Shown: positions 13,801-25,225 of the stretch, piece after piece
How the letters are laid out: every line of letters starts with the position of its first letter
Position numbering within the stretch: position 1 is the stretch's first letter
Assembly: GCF_032062135.1 (NCBI RefSeq)
Contig: NC_092863.1
Coordinates: forward strand, 12,612,494-12,676,493
Source: Pyxicephalus adspersus
Lineage: Eukaryota; Chordata; Amphibia; Anura; Pyxicephalidae
Direction: 5' to 3'
DNA length: 64,000 nucleotides
Position numbers and translations under genes: made by a program
Notes under the pieces: generated by a model
Seen by the model: the letters and a program-made list of their open reading frames with translations, nothing else
Told to the model about the DNA's origin: nothing
Databases searched by the model: none

Positions 13801-16800
13801 GTACTGCTGCCCCAGTGCCAAAGACCTGTGGGGAAGACAATGAATAACATACAGGTAAGGGGTAGATTGGACCAGATGTATGGTGCCTGTACAACTTCCC
13901 ATTACAGAACTGTCCTTATCCTTATCACTGGGGCCATTATGGATGACTTTCCATTCTGAACATACTATAAGCCTGGCTGTCACAAAACAAGCATTCAGAT
14001 CAGTAATGTCACAAGTCCTTATTACTCATGGTAGTAACTGCTGGTAGTCAGACCATTAGCATTTTAGAAAAGAAGTCATCAGTTACAGTTTCCATATTCT
14101 TTTCATAACAATTTTCCCTTAATTTCTAATTCAGTGTCCTCAGTTCTCACTCACAGTAATAGGGGACTTATATGAGTGATTGTAGTCTAAGCAATAAAGT
14201 GCACAAATATCATTAAACTGTGGCCTGTTCCCCATTTCCTCTGGTCTCATACAGCAGCATTCACCTGGGACTTGTTCCCTATTGTCCCTGATCTCCTTAA
14301 AGGTTCCAAAATCATTGAGTCAAGACCTGATCCCCAACGTCTCTGGTCTTATATGAGTGTTTAAATGACAAAGAACAGAAACGTGTTCCCAGTTATCTGT
14401 GGTCACATAAAGGTGCTGCTACTGCATTGTCTCTTCCTTATTATTTCCCCTGATGTTCCAAGTTTTTTTTTGTTTTTTTTATTACTTAGAGGTTTTACTC
14501 TGTAATGTTAAGTAACAAAATATAGTAATAATATTTCAAAATTACATTCAAGGTAGTGCTCTTCAATAGACCATAGACAACAAAAAACCTGCTGGAGTGT
14601 TATCAGTGCACCGTATGGAAAAATATTTCTCCAATGGACCACAGCGAGCAATTAAAACCTGACAAGATGCCGCTGGTACAGGATAAGAAGACAGAGATGT
14701 ACAATGGTGCATAGACAGCAAATCACTCCAATGGAAAGTGAAGAAGAAAAACACCTGTTAAAGTGCTACTGGGACCTGAATTCCAAGTAAACTTCTTCAA
14801 TAAAAGATCAATCTTTCTCCAAACGGCAATACATATTTTCATATCTATTGGAGAGATGTCCTGGACTTACTTCCTGTATAGGTAATGGTGAACAAAACTT
14901 GAGGAGAACCCCCACCCCATATCTGACCTATAGATCCCCCTTTATTGCCATTTGTAGATCTCCCAGCTTTAGTTCCCCAAGAGATGTGCCTGCTTACTGG
15001 TCAGACAAAACTAAACTTACAAAGGGTTGTCACTCATGGCTCAGTCTTCACACTAAGTGCTCTAATATTATTGTATTCAGATCTGCTCCCCAATGGTCTT
15101 CAGATTACACCCTGGACATTGATGTTCCAAGACTATCCTTGCAATAAATAACTATGAGGATTTGTGTTTGTCCTCCATAAAACTTCTCAAGGAAGCGGAC
15201 ACACTCCATGCATTAGTGAGCCTCCTCTTGTGTTCCTCGGGGAGACCTCATTACAAAGGGCTTAAGACCCCCATATCCTCATCACCGCTCACCCAGACAG
15301 AGCCATAGCAGACAATACTGCTCATCCTATGGCCTAATCCTCAAACAATACAAGAGATTAAGATGCCCCGGATATTACCTAGTGGTAAGTTATTCCAGGT
15401 CCTCCAGCTGGGTACCAGCGTAATCCTCCCCGGGTAGACAAATGTCATTGGGCCAGGGTGCTACAATGACTCAAACACTGCCCTGATATTCAAGATATTG
15501 GTGAGAAAAAACACATTACAACTTTATTTCAATGTAGCAACCATGGCTACCTAATCCATACAGCAAGCACTCTTTTTAGAGGAGGACAATGGTAAGTCGA
15601 TCAAACATATTAATATCTATTCTGACTTCCGATTCAATTCAGAACTCAATTGGGATTGGGATTAAACAAAACAGCAAAAAAGAATAGAGAAAGAATGAAA
15701 ATACACAAAGAATTCACTTTTCAGTCACTATTTTTTTCCTTGGCTTTCTGTTCAACACTTTAAGCACTGGGCCTATCCACTCTCTGACTGCTTTGTTGTG
15801 CACTTATTTAACATATTTACCACTATGGGTGACCAAATAATGCCAGACGTATAATACATAAATATTTCACAAGTCTGATATTTGGGGGGGATATTCACAA
15901 GAACTTCTAATAAATCTTTGCAACTTGCTCTCTGGTCTGCTATCAATTTAAAGTGTATGGCCAGCCCACACATTTGTTTTTTATTTTAGGATAGAATGGG
16001 AGGATAAGAACCCCTGGCTGATTTTTAACAGGTATGTTCATTTTGCATATTTGCATTTACTTCCTGTCCAGCGAATCTGTTATGTCCTCTACACAGGAAG
16101 TGAGGGATAGCAGCCAACACCTAGCAGGGATTGTAATCCTTTCTCCACTATATCCACAACTACAAGAAATATTTTGGTGGAACTTTAGGAACCTAATAGT
16201 GCACCATGCTGTAAATATTCCTGAATTGTCTGCCAACTTCACGGGGATACCTGTTCTGGGGACAACTCTCTAACATTTTTTTTTGGGGGGGAAATATTCT
16301 CTTATTTCCCATTGCATCTTTAGAGAAGTAAAATGAAATCTCTCTTCAGGTTGAATGGATGCAACAGGTTCTCATAGGGGAAATCTCTGCAGCTTGTTTC
16401 CTCACCTGCCATCATCACTATGAATCCAGTTCTCCTCCTTGCATGAATTTTACCCCACTGGAGGTATGATAGTGCTTATACTGCACCAGGAAGAATGAGA
16501 ATCCAGTGGGATCACCTGATCTTGGTGTAAAACAGAGAATTCTAATCTTACTGGTAAAATTAAGAACATAAATAAGAATCCATTATAGGTTACAGGACAG
16601 AAATTCCAGTAATAAGTTAAATGACTTTAGGGTCAGTCCTCTGTAGTTATAGGTGGAACAAGATCTAAATGTCAGAAATCCTAACACTATTCTGCTCCAG
16701 CAGGGAGTTGTTTTCAGTAATATACAACCCCTTATAATTGCCAAAACAGGTATGCAGAATAGAATGCACCTAGAATGCTGCATGCTATAATTTATTTATT

Positions 16801-18462
16801 GCAGTGAACAGTTTGTTTACATCTGAGCGCCGCAATGCATTCTGTTGGGGTTTTAAAAAAATTACAACACAACACACTGCACTGCAATACATGGGACACT
16901 CTGCTTTTGCCATTCACACACTGCAGTACATGCTTTTTACTGTGTGGTAACAGAACACACAAGTGTGAAGGGGATCTATGGAACCATAAGGAGGTTTAAT
17001 GCCCCGGCATCAACTAAATACTGAAATGTCAGCTTTGGATGTTCGGGTGTTTTTTAACATTTACAAAAAGTCAAGGAAATTAATAAATACTATTAGATAA
17101 AATCTTTCACACTGATCAACAAGTGTAAATCATGGTATCTCTATGTGCAAACATATTCATTCTTCATGAATCTACAGAACGTAATTTATACAGGGACAGG
17201 AAAACAAACTCATTTTGTCTACACAATGCAAAGCAGATTGCTCTGTGTAGGGACAAAAAATTTCCAAGAATAGCTGATGCTTTGCATTGGGAAAAAATAG
17301 ACAGGGAGAACAATCTATTTACCACTGCCTGGGGGGAAACATAAACACTAATAAAACATTAGGAATATACAGTTATTGCTCCCAGTGTGAATTTTGAGTG
17401 AGTGAAACAGACATTTCCATGTAAACAGGAGACACAAAGAGGAAGACAATCACCCGTATATTGAATATATTCTAATAATATTCTGGAATAGATTGGTGTT
17501 TGAATACTAGAAATATCCAATAACAGCCATTACACATATACTCTGGGGATGCTAAAATCTCACCATCCAATAACTTATATACTAGTGCTTTATATACATA
17601 GTCATAGAATTACGTTCATAAATTCTATTTTCAAAAATACTTATTTGTTTTACTGTGAATTTAAATGCCAGCCAAGTTGTTTCAAAAAAGTAACAGGAGC
17701 TGGTACAAGCTAACGCTGTCGGGGAGGGGGTACAGTTTTAGTACAATGTCTTATTCCATGTTCTTTTTTAAATATCCACAGCTAATGATACATACAATCA
17801 AAAGAGAATATAAAAATTATGGAAGCGAATCCTGCAGACTTTTTATTGCGGATTAAAAAGGATTCACATATATTGGAAATTCACTATCCCACCATATCTA
17901 TATTTAAATGAGTTGACGTTTTCAGGACCAGTGTTTTATAGAAAGCTGTGGCCTATAAGACAAAAACCTAAGAAGCGCCGGACTGAATTATATGTACACA
18001 AATAAAAAAACACCAATTTCCTGGGGAGGTGCAGCAGAAAAATTACATGCCTTTCTGGATTTTATTGGAGATGGATTACAACAAATCTCCAGGTTTTTAT
18101 ATATTACCATCCTATGTGTGTCGCCTATTGACAAAGCCTAAAGTGTGCAGAATTATTGCCAATGGACCCCAAAGGCCTGCAAACACAACTGCAAAAAAAT
18201 AAGCTCCTTGTGAGCCATTGCATTATGTCTAAAGTGCCCCCCAGTTTAAAAACAATGGACTATATATATAATAAAATATAATAAATGCATATTCTCAATG
18301 TATTTCAGCAAGGCAAATTACCCTTTAAAAGACATGGGACTACTATTGGGAAAATAAGCATTAGAAATAGTCGGTGATCTCTTACCACCAAATAGGGTAT
18401 CCAGCCAAGACGGGGGTAGCAGTAAAAAACCACAGGAAGTGCAGAATGTGGAGCCTGCCCAT
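10391..18462 (-). CDS. WNT3: WNT3, secreted Wnt ligand
   Basis: Coding exons in transcription order: 18462-18386, 13825-13584, 11347-11082, 10870-10391. They join in frame to 1065 nt and 354 residues (human WNT3 has 355). Residues 1-20 form a signal peptide ending in PVLA, and mature GYPIWWSLALG follows. The chain keeps 24 cysteines, the sequon NCT at Asn89 and a second (NVT) at Asn300. In CHGLSGSC, Ser211 is the expected palmitoleoylation site added by Porcupine and needed for WLS-dependent secretion and Frizzled binding. The C-terminal cysteine-rich domain [13 protein letters not shown] ends in DVHTCK. Near-identity to WNT3 separates it from other Wnts; WNT3A is the only close alternative, and synteny with NSF and WNT9B argues for WNT3. 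All introns are GT-AG (4560, 2236 and 211 bp). WNT3 acts through beta-catenin in axis, limb and neural development. Confidence 0.97.
10871..11081 (-). other. WNT3: WNT3 intron 3
   Basis: A short phase-0 intron of 211 bp between exons 3 and 4. Nothing but ordinary splice signals is seen. Confidence 0.9.
11082..11347 (-). CDS. WNT3: WNT3 coding exon 3
   Basis: 266 bp, residues 107-195, from [15 protein letters not shown] to [10 protein letters not shown]. Acceptor tctcctgaag, donor GTAAGA. It contains [16 protein letters not shown] and [13 protein letters not shown], both Wnt signatures. The size equals that of WNT9B exon 3, as expected from the ancient shared intron positions. Human WNT3 reads GTSTICGC and HHKGPPGEG at the sites that here read GSSTICGC and HHKGSSGDG. 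Confidence 0.96.
11348..13583 (-). other. WNT3: WNT3 intron 2
   Basis: 2236 bp. The segment 12012-12110 has the phrase atcttccaatggggacact, which resembles a dispersed repeat, and 12690-13130 is notably GC- and CpG-richer than its surroundings. No further exon is supported. The open frames on both strands in the GC-rich part have no family resemblance. Confidence 0.7.
12690..13130. promoter_or_regulatory. GC-rich block in WNT3 intron 2, candidate regulatory
   Basis: The block stands out from AT-rich flanks and carries many CpG dinucleotides (for example the stretches at 12780-12850 and 12998-13050). It has no repeat signature I know. Possible explanations are an intragenic enhancer, an alternative promoter or exon, or an insertion of GC-rich DNA. 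This is composition evidence only. Confidence 0.3.
13584..13825 (-). CDS. WNT3: WNT3 coding exon 2
   Basis: 242 bp, residues 26-107. Acceptor cttccccacag and donor GTACTG. It encodes [15 protein letters not shown], the [20 protein letters not shown] segment, and [20 protein letters not shown] with glycosylation sequon Asn89. It carries four of the 24 cysteines (44, 58, 79, 90). Confidence 0.96.
13826..18385 (-). other. WNT3: WNT3 intron 1
   Basis: 4560 bp. It holds repeat-like debris at 14560-14880 (ttctccaatgg phrases in both orientations) and a segment at 16057-16375 bounded near its start by acttcctgt and acaggaagt, which I recall as a frog dispersed repeat. The rest is AT-rich and featureless to my reading. 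Confidence 0.7.
16057..16375. repeat. Probable dispersed frog repeat in WNT3 intron 1
   Basis: It begins cttcctgtccagcgaatctg and contains acaggaagtgagggatagc and ggggacaactctctaac, phrases I associate with an abundant ranoid repeat. No second full copy lies in this window, so the call rests on recall. Confidence 0.4.
18386..18462 (-). CDS. WNT3: WNT3 coding exon 1 (signal peptide)
   Basis: Encodes [20 protein letters not shown] plus GYPIW, and ends after two bases of the next tryptophan codon at donor GTAAGA. The hydrophobic stretch and A-x-A-like end (VLA before GYPIWW) fit signal peptidase cleavage. The start at 18462 was chosen because it gives the family's usual length. An in-frame ATG 60 bases upstream (18522) would add 20 residues. 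Confidence 0.9.
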
Positions 18463-18589
18463 GGGGGGAGCGCGGTATGTATTGGGGGAGTCAGGAGACC
18501 TTGATGGAGAAGTAGGGGGCATCCCATGAGAAGCACTGTTTGTCCTCTTGCTGACTTTCTATTTGGGGGGGACAGAAGGTTTTGGCTAC

Positions 18590-18651
18590 TTTATACCCTG
18601 CCTGCTGATCATGACAAGGAGAGGGAAGCTAGATGTCACCAGACAACCAAT
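18590..18651 (-). promoter_or_regulatory. WNT3: WNT3 core promoter: TATA and CCAAT boxes
   Basis: On the minus strand GGGTATAAAG gives a consensus TATA box (18595-18590), 128 bases before the ATG, so transcription should start near 18563. An inverted CCAAT box (plus-strand CCAAT at 18647-18651) lies about 55 bases further upstream, a typical spacing for NF-Y. The start site is predicted, not observed. Confidence 0.6.
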
Positions 18652-21600
18652 CCCAGAACCATGAGCCAAGGTAAGAGAATCCTCCCTACAGGGAGCAGTC
18701 AATCAAAGTGCCCCCTCCCTCTCCAACAAGACTCCTTTATCCAGCCTCCTACTTATCTCTCCTCTATGCCCTTTCATGTCTCCAAATCTCACACTGTCAC
18801 ATCTTTCAGGCTAAAGTCAGAGCAAAGAGCAAAAGTAATGAGAAACAAATGCCGTAACCCAGAGAACCCAATCACACATAACCTTTCATAAGCTGTGTAT
18901 GAGATTTCACACAATGGTAGCTTGGTGCAATCACTGGGTAGAACTGATCACAATGTCTCCTTGCTGCCGTTCGGTCATATGAAGAAAAAAAACTTATATT
19001 TTGAAATGTCATATCTGTAGGTTACAGGCTACAAATTATAATACAGACTACATATGGCCCCTAAACATTATGCTTTTAATTTCCCAATGATTTCCATAGA
19101 GCAGAGAAGGGTTAGAGCCCCTTCATGTTTATATCGTTTTCTGCCCCAACTGCAGAACAATAGGAAGTGCAAATTTATTCAATGAAAACCAGAAATGTTT
19201 GCCTGATGAAGGGGGAGCCTCCATGGCCCCAAAATATTCAATGTAGCTTCCACTAGTGACTTAGTGTTCTGGTAATATGGAAGCTATCTATATCATTGCT
19301 ACTGTCAGGGGCAAATCTTTAGATCTCCCCTCATCTTAAGGAGGGAATATAGAGGTTCAGAAACTAGCAGGGCTTCTACAATCAATCACTCCAAGTCCCC
19401 AGGCTTCCCCCATGACCCCAGTGATATTTACAAGTTACAGTATACAAATATGGTACAGTAACACACACCTACCTGAGTCAGACATTTGTTACACAGCCAG
19501 GAATTGCGCATGCACCAGCACAAAATAATTGGTGCTTCAACAAAGATGGCTCCATCCTGTAAAAATAAAAAATGATAAAATGTAAAGACATGAGAACTAG
19601 TGAGATAAATAGCTCCAAAGCCAACTACATGCATTGTGACAACTTATTTACCAGTGTTTTATTGAGTGCAACCATAATACATTGTAACATGTTTTTATAT
19701 GTACGTTGCCATCATTTTGTATGGCACACCAAGGTACACATACATTAAGTAAAAATGCACCTGCAATATAGTACAGAGCACCCAAGTACTGATGTGAATG
19801 TTCTAGGTTAGTGGTGTATGGTTTTGCCAAAAAAGTGCTGGTGTTTTATTTTATACATTGAGGCTTACTGATCAATTAGAATGGACTATAGTACTGTAAT
19901 GTGAGTGCCTTAACATGTAAGTCCAAAAGAATAGGGGGAGGAGTATACCCCAAATGTTCAATAAAGGAATGACATTATAAGGAATCTACATGATAGATTA
20001 CAAACCGCAATAAGAAAAAGATCCAGGCATCCCCATTTAAAATGAGAAGAATTTGTCTGAGTTTTATAAAATACCTGTGCACAACATACAATGAATGGAA
20101 ATCAACCCAGGTCAATATAAGAAAACTGTATACCACCATGATCAGTCAATGCAGCGATAAAAACAGCTATAGTTATATGCAAACTGACTTTCTGAAAAAG
20201 TTAGGCAACACTCCAACCCCTAAAGCCACCCTAATGATCCTTCAATATGATTGACAACTTCACTGATTAAAAGGGAGACACAGAGGGTGTCATGGCCAAG
20301 TTTGGATTTTTTATAGCAGTGAATACGATGAAAATTAAGACATGTATGAGTCTCTATTATAGGACACGATTATGTCTTTTCCAATATAGGGATGACGGGG
20401 TGTGTGAGGTCAGAAGGGAAAAGCAAGAAGAGCTGCACTACTATAATAATTTCAACCAAATCCTATTCTGCTATTTCCTTTCATACAGAATATTTGGTTG
20501 CTTAAAGGTATTTTAGGGATTCCCGGTGGAACCAGACACAGTGAACTTGCATAACTTTGCACACCGATTATCAGAATACTCTCAACTTTGCGCTGTCATA
20601 CATTTTAAGTTTTCCCAGGAAAAAAATACCAAAAGTTTTCAGCAGCAATAGTATTTTCGTACAGTTGCCAATTAGATCCAAGTCTTTCCTATAAAATGAC
20701 ATTTGGAAATGAAAGGATGATCCTGATTGGTTTCTGCCAGGCAGCAAAACACAAGGAGTACAAATCTGCACGTCTCTGGACTAACTGAAGTCTTTCACAC
20801 TCAGCCATTTACAGTTTGGCACCAGTGAGGCAGATGGATATGGAGCTATTTTCAGGAAGATTGTGAAATTAAACCATTCCCCTAAGTCTAAGTGAAAAGC
20901 CCCCTGCAGGGAGCGTCTCCAGGGAGACCCAAAACTGCAGGACAACCAGCCAGGAGAGAGACACAGGAGCGAGAATTAGGGGGGAACGTCTCATTAACCC
21001 CTAAACTGCAACCTAAACACCAAGGAGAGCCACCGGTACTGATAGAAAAAAAAACGATCCCTCGGCATAAATGGAACACCAAGACATCAAACATGAACAT
21101 GGTCATTTGGTCAGCAAAAAGGCTGTGGCCCCAAATATATCGCTGCTATTAAAGATTATAACCCATAAGGGGATTGGAGCTTTCAGGAAGAGTTATGGGC
21201 TTGCCAAGAGTTTTGGTCAGTAGATAGCAACCCTGACAAGTTCTTAATATAATGTGTGTCCCCACGGGGAAAGGGACTGAAAGCCGTGGGGACATTTTCA
21301 CATGAGGATCTTGTGGGGACAAGTAAGGATTTATTTCATGTGTCTAGGGAACCGGAAGTGAAAGAAGATCCCCCAATACAACATTACATTTCCTGCTCCT
21401 GAAAACAGATTTGGCCCAGACATTCAGACACTGGAAATTTATACACAAAAATGACTAACATTCTAATGAATGTTTTTTAGACATATTTGTTTAAACAAAT
21501 ATCTTGAGTATTGGGAAAGGATTTTCTATACATCATACATTGAGGGCTGGAAGCCAAATCCTACTGCCTATAACAAAATCACACATAATATTTATTACAG

Positions 21601-22414
21601 TTCTTATCAAATACACCTTTTAAAACAAGTTTTCAAACATCAAGTTACATTGTCAAACATCAAAATGCAACAAATAAATCCATAGCATTAACGGGGTCAC
21701 TATATATGGGCTGGTATCCACAGATGCTGATGCGTTTCACAATATTTATTCGCTTCTTCAGACCATACCATAATGCCCAAAAGATGTATTGACTCCACTG
21801 TATAAAACATTAAAATAATAATCCTTGGATGTAGCTAACATTCCATATGCTTTTATTGGTTGGTGACAACAGGGTCATATACCAAGCAAACGAGTCTATA
21901 AGAACTCTTCTTTTCAACTATAAAGAGACAGAAGATCCAGCAAGTGTAGCCTTAAAGTGTATGTGTATACCCTATGTATACCAAAGTCTTTTTTTTAACT
22001 TTTTGATTTAGTATGAAAAGGGTAAAACCCTAAGTTTTAATCTATTAACATCTAATCCAAAATAATAAAACATCTGTATCACTTTATGGTAAATGCCACC
22101 TGCAAGGTCCTTCAGCTAAGTGCACCTATAAGACTTTGTTTCGTGTAAAAGGTGCTTTATATTCTTTAAAGAGTAAGATAGGGAATATATGAGCCCTATA
22201 ATGATGAAGTTCCTTTGAAGGGGCAGCAATGGTCTACAGATGACAAATGCTGTGTAAGCAGGCAGCACACCTCCACATAGCATGTAACCCAATGCTTGCT
22301 GACAAGTCATCACTATATCTATGTGCATACTGCCCTCTTGTGTCATAAAAGTAAACTGTCACTGCATGACATTCAGAAGAGATGTCACTAGTTATTATTA
22401 CCAAACATAAAAGC
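18652..22414. other. WNT3-WNT9B intergenic region, proximal part
   Basis: No coding exon is supported. 20880-21010 is somewhat GC-richer and free of recognised repeats, and could be a regulatory element. 21700-21960 contains gatgcgtttcacaatattta and cgcttcttcag, a motif pair reminiscent of the core of the inverted repeat at 6.2-7.1 kb. Confidence 0.4.
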
Positions 22415-22560
22415 GCCAACATATTCAGCAGTGCTGTACATTAAATAGGGTTTTTAATGACAAACCTGCATAATAGAGAAGCAGAAACAATGACACGGGA
22501 GGAGGGGAGGACCCTGCCCCATACAGCTTACAATCTAAGAGGTGGGGGATTTAAAGATTT
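22415..22560 (-). mobile_element. L2-like LINE 3' tail fragment
   Basis: It contains gccaacatattcagcagtgc, gtacattaaatagggtt, aggaccctgccc and cttacaatctaagaggtggg. These are the reverse complement of the 3' UTR of the LINE copies at 53.0-53.6 and 56.5-57.1 kb. It is 5'-truncated to the last ~150 bp, as usual for LINEs. Confidence 0.75.
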
Positions 22561-23349
22561 TGGACACAATATAATGCAAAATGTTTGATTTACCCTAAAG
22601 ACTAAAGGGCAAATTTATAACTGGGGATCTTTCTCTAAATATTGTGATCATCCAATTCCTAATAGTGGTGAGCTGCTGATCTATCTCTTCACAGAAATCT
22701 TTATTATTGCTGGTATATTGATTAAACAGCAATTAGACCCCAACACAAATTTATCAGAGCCTAAAGATGGCAACATTGAACAGACAACCATCAGGGAACT
22801 TTTATACTGGGCCCAGATCAATGAAACTTGACTTTTGCAATGCTGGAACTTTTAAATATGGTGGAAGGTGTCTAGGAATCATAACTAGTATGGAGCCCAA
22901 ACATTTCTGATGGTGGCCCCGATTATGGCGATCACTAAGTAAATGGAGCCAGTTTAGTATAATAGTTGTGCACTTCTATGCTTGTTTGAAAATCCTGATG
23001 ACCAGGGAATAAAACCCATGCCGATGAGGATTTTATCAATAGGGAAAAAGCAAAAACTTATAAACAGACCCCCTTGGACCTATTTTCAGGTACCTTGAGG
23101 TGCTTGAATTCTGCCTGACCTTTATGTGATGTCGGTCCTTCTCATCACTATTACATGTAATAGGACACCAACTACAAATAACAAAGAATGCTGATAGGAT
23201 CTGTGTCAGACATCCCTACTCTGTTTTATGTTCACACTTCAGCAGCCAATCAATCCATCTAATTTGACATTTCAGTTGCTGATACTAAGGGAATGTAGTA
23301 CAAGAAGAGTTGTATTTCTTTGCATGTTATTGCTAATTAATTAAAACAT

Positions 23350-23525
23350 TTTGTGTGGCACGGTGGGTAGCACTCTGACCTTTGCAGCGCTGGAACTTGG
23401 TCAGGACTCTATCTGCATAGACAGAGAGACATTAAATTGTGAGTCCCCTTGAGGGACAGTTAGTGATAAGACTATGGACTTTGTAAAGCTGTCAGCACTA
23501 TACATTTATTTATATAGGTTAAAAT
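23350..23525 (+). mobile_element. V-type SINE, internally deleted copy
   Basis: The tRNA-derived head (ggcacggtgggtagcactctg, a degenerate A box, then ttgcagcgctggaacttgg) runs straight into the L2-like tail (gagggacagttagtgataag, ctatggactttgtaaagctg, ending tatataggtt). The conserved central domain is missing here. A fragment resembling that domain lies at 23755-23870. Confidence 0.7.
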
Positions 23526-23754
23526 AATTTATAGTCAATGAGCTACTGAAAGAATACACACCTGGCTTTTGCTGCATCAGCTCTGATAAAACATTGTATA
23601 ACTCTGCAGTGTCTTAAAGATAAAATCCAACCTTTCCCTATTCTTCCTCTCCTCTGCTGTAAATCATACTTTTTCCATAAATGCTAAACGCTCCACTTTA
23701 AATCTATGATTTGCAACCACAAAATTGAGGTCTTAAATTTTTGTCTTGAACAGA

Positions 23755-23870
23755 ACAAAGTTTTTATGTTCTCCCTATGTTCGCTTAGATTTTCTCTGGG
23801 TACTATGGCATCTCCCACATTCTCAAAAACATGCAGTTAGATTATTGGCGCCCACAGAAATTGTTCTTGG
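23755..23870 (+). mobile_element. V-SINE central-domain fragment
   Basis: It contains gtttttatgttctccctatg, ttttctctgggtac, aaaaacatgcagttag and ttggcgcccac. These match the central conserved domain of V-SINEs (…GTTCTCCC…GTTTCCTC…AAAACATGCAGTTAG…) with many substitutions. It may be a displaced piece of the adjacent copy. Confidence 0.6.
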
Positions 23871-25000
23871 TATGTGTGGAACAAATTAGCAGCAAAAACC
23901 ACAGCAAAATAGGGGCTGTCAGGCTGCTGTGTGGGGTATAGATGTGCAATAAAAAAAATAAAATAAAAAAAGCACTTTGGAAGTAGATCATTTCCAAGTA
24001 ACATTGTAATTGTTCTCTGACAATAGAAGAAAAGTGAGGCCTCTGGCTATGAATTTCAGTACAAACAGTAAGCAAACAATGTCTCCCTCTGCTGGCAGCT
24101 TGTTAGTATTACATGTGTGGTAATGATTGATGTCCTCTGCTTGTTTTGTTTTTTGGATTGTGTTGGGCAAATACTTGTTTGTGTGTGGATGGGGACAATT
24201 GGTTGGCCCTGGGGTTATCTGAGGTCAGTGTAATCAGATTTCCAGGCTGTCAAAATACCTGTTTCTCTTGTCAGAAATAAAGGAAGGATGTGAAGTGTAA
24301 AGTGCAGCCACCCAACATCACTGGCATACACTGTATTTTCAGGAAGTTATAATGCTAACCACTGACAAGTGGACCTGTCATCACATATTACACAGGTATG
24401 GGTATTTCAGTGTCTGATCTCCATCAGGAAACCCATTATAGGAAATACCATGTGGTCATGGCTGGAGTACATGTAAACAGGAAGTTGCAGTAAAGGGATG
24501 CAGGAAATCGGCAGTATTGAAAAACAATAATTGATATAAAAGGTAAAAACTAATATGGTCATTGATTATGATACACATTTGGATGGAAATTAAAGTTAGG
24601 GTTTAGGTTTCTTTTTCTGTAAAGGAAATGTAAATAATAGGTTGTTTAAACACTGGGGCCACATTTTTTTTAGTTTTGTTAAATATCCAAGTATTTTGGT
24701 TTTACATTTTTTTTACCCATAATTTCATACTAGCCTTGATGATCTGCAGCAATGTTCAGTCCATACTGTATAAAATCTCACATGCCAATGTCAAGCTTAG
24801 TAGAGATATGGAGTCCCTGCATAGGAACAAGAACCGCCCAAAGAGAGGAGCCTAGGCTATGGAGAGGAAGTGGCACCCAAATGGTGAAGGTTAGGGGACA
24901 TGGGGCTGCTACAACCCACCATTACATCAGAGATAACTGGACGAGATCACAAATCTGCATAGACTGCTTCATGCATGGTGCCCAGGTGATGGTCTGTGTT

Positions 25001-25225
25001 AGAGTTTCTCATTCAGGGTTTCTTGGAGCCCCAGGGTTTCTTCAGAGATTGCTAGGAGTACCTTGAACAATCAGAAATTTGTACTCTCAGGACCATGACA
25101 CCATTGTACTGTGAGCTGTGACAATTAATATATAATAATTATAGAAAGCGTTCCCTAAAGACCTGAAAGTTATTTCATGGTTTCCCCCCAGGATATAAAG
25201 GTCAACAAACACTGGTCTAGTGACT
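25001..25225 (-). repeat. Dispersed repeat (GGAACCCTGGTTGAGAAACA family), inverted copy
   Basis: It reads agagtttctcattcagggtt, ttcagagattgctaggagta, tgtgagctgtgacaattaat and ataattatag: the reverse complement of the family also present at 31.97, 40.29 and 45.55 kb. It is more diverged than the copy at 45.55 kb. Family name unknown. Confidence 0.7.

Noticed and set aside
10391..18462. Assignment as WNT3A instead of WNT3
   Set aside because: The paralogues are close, but the neighbours NSF and WNT9B match the WNT3 locus; WNT3A pairs with WNT9A elsewhere in vertebrates.
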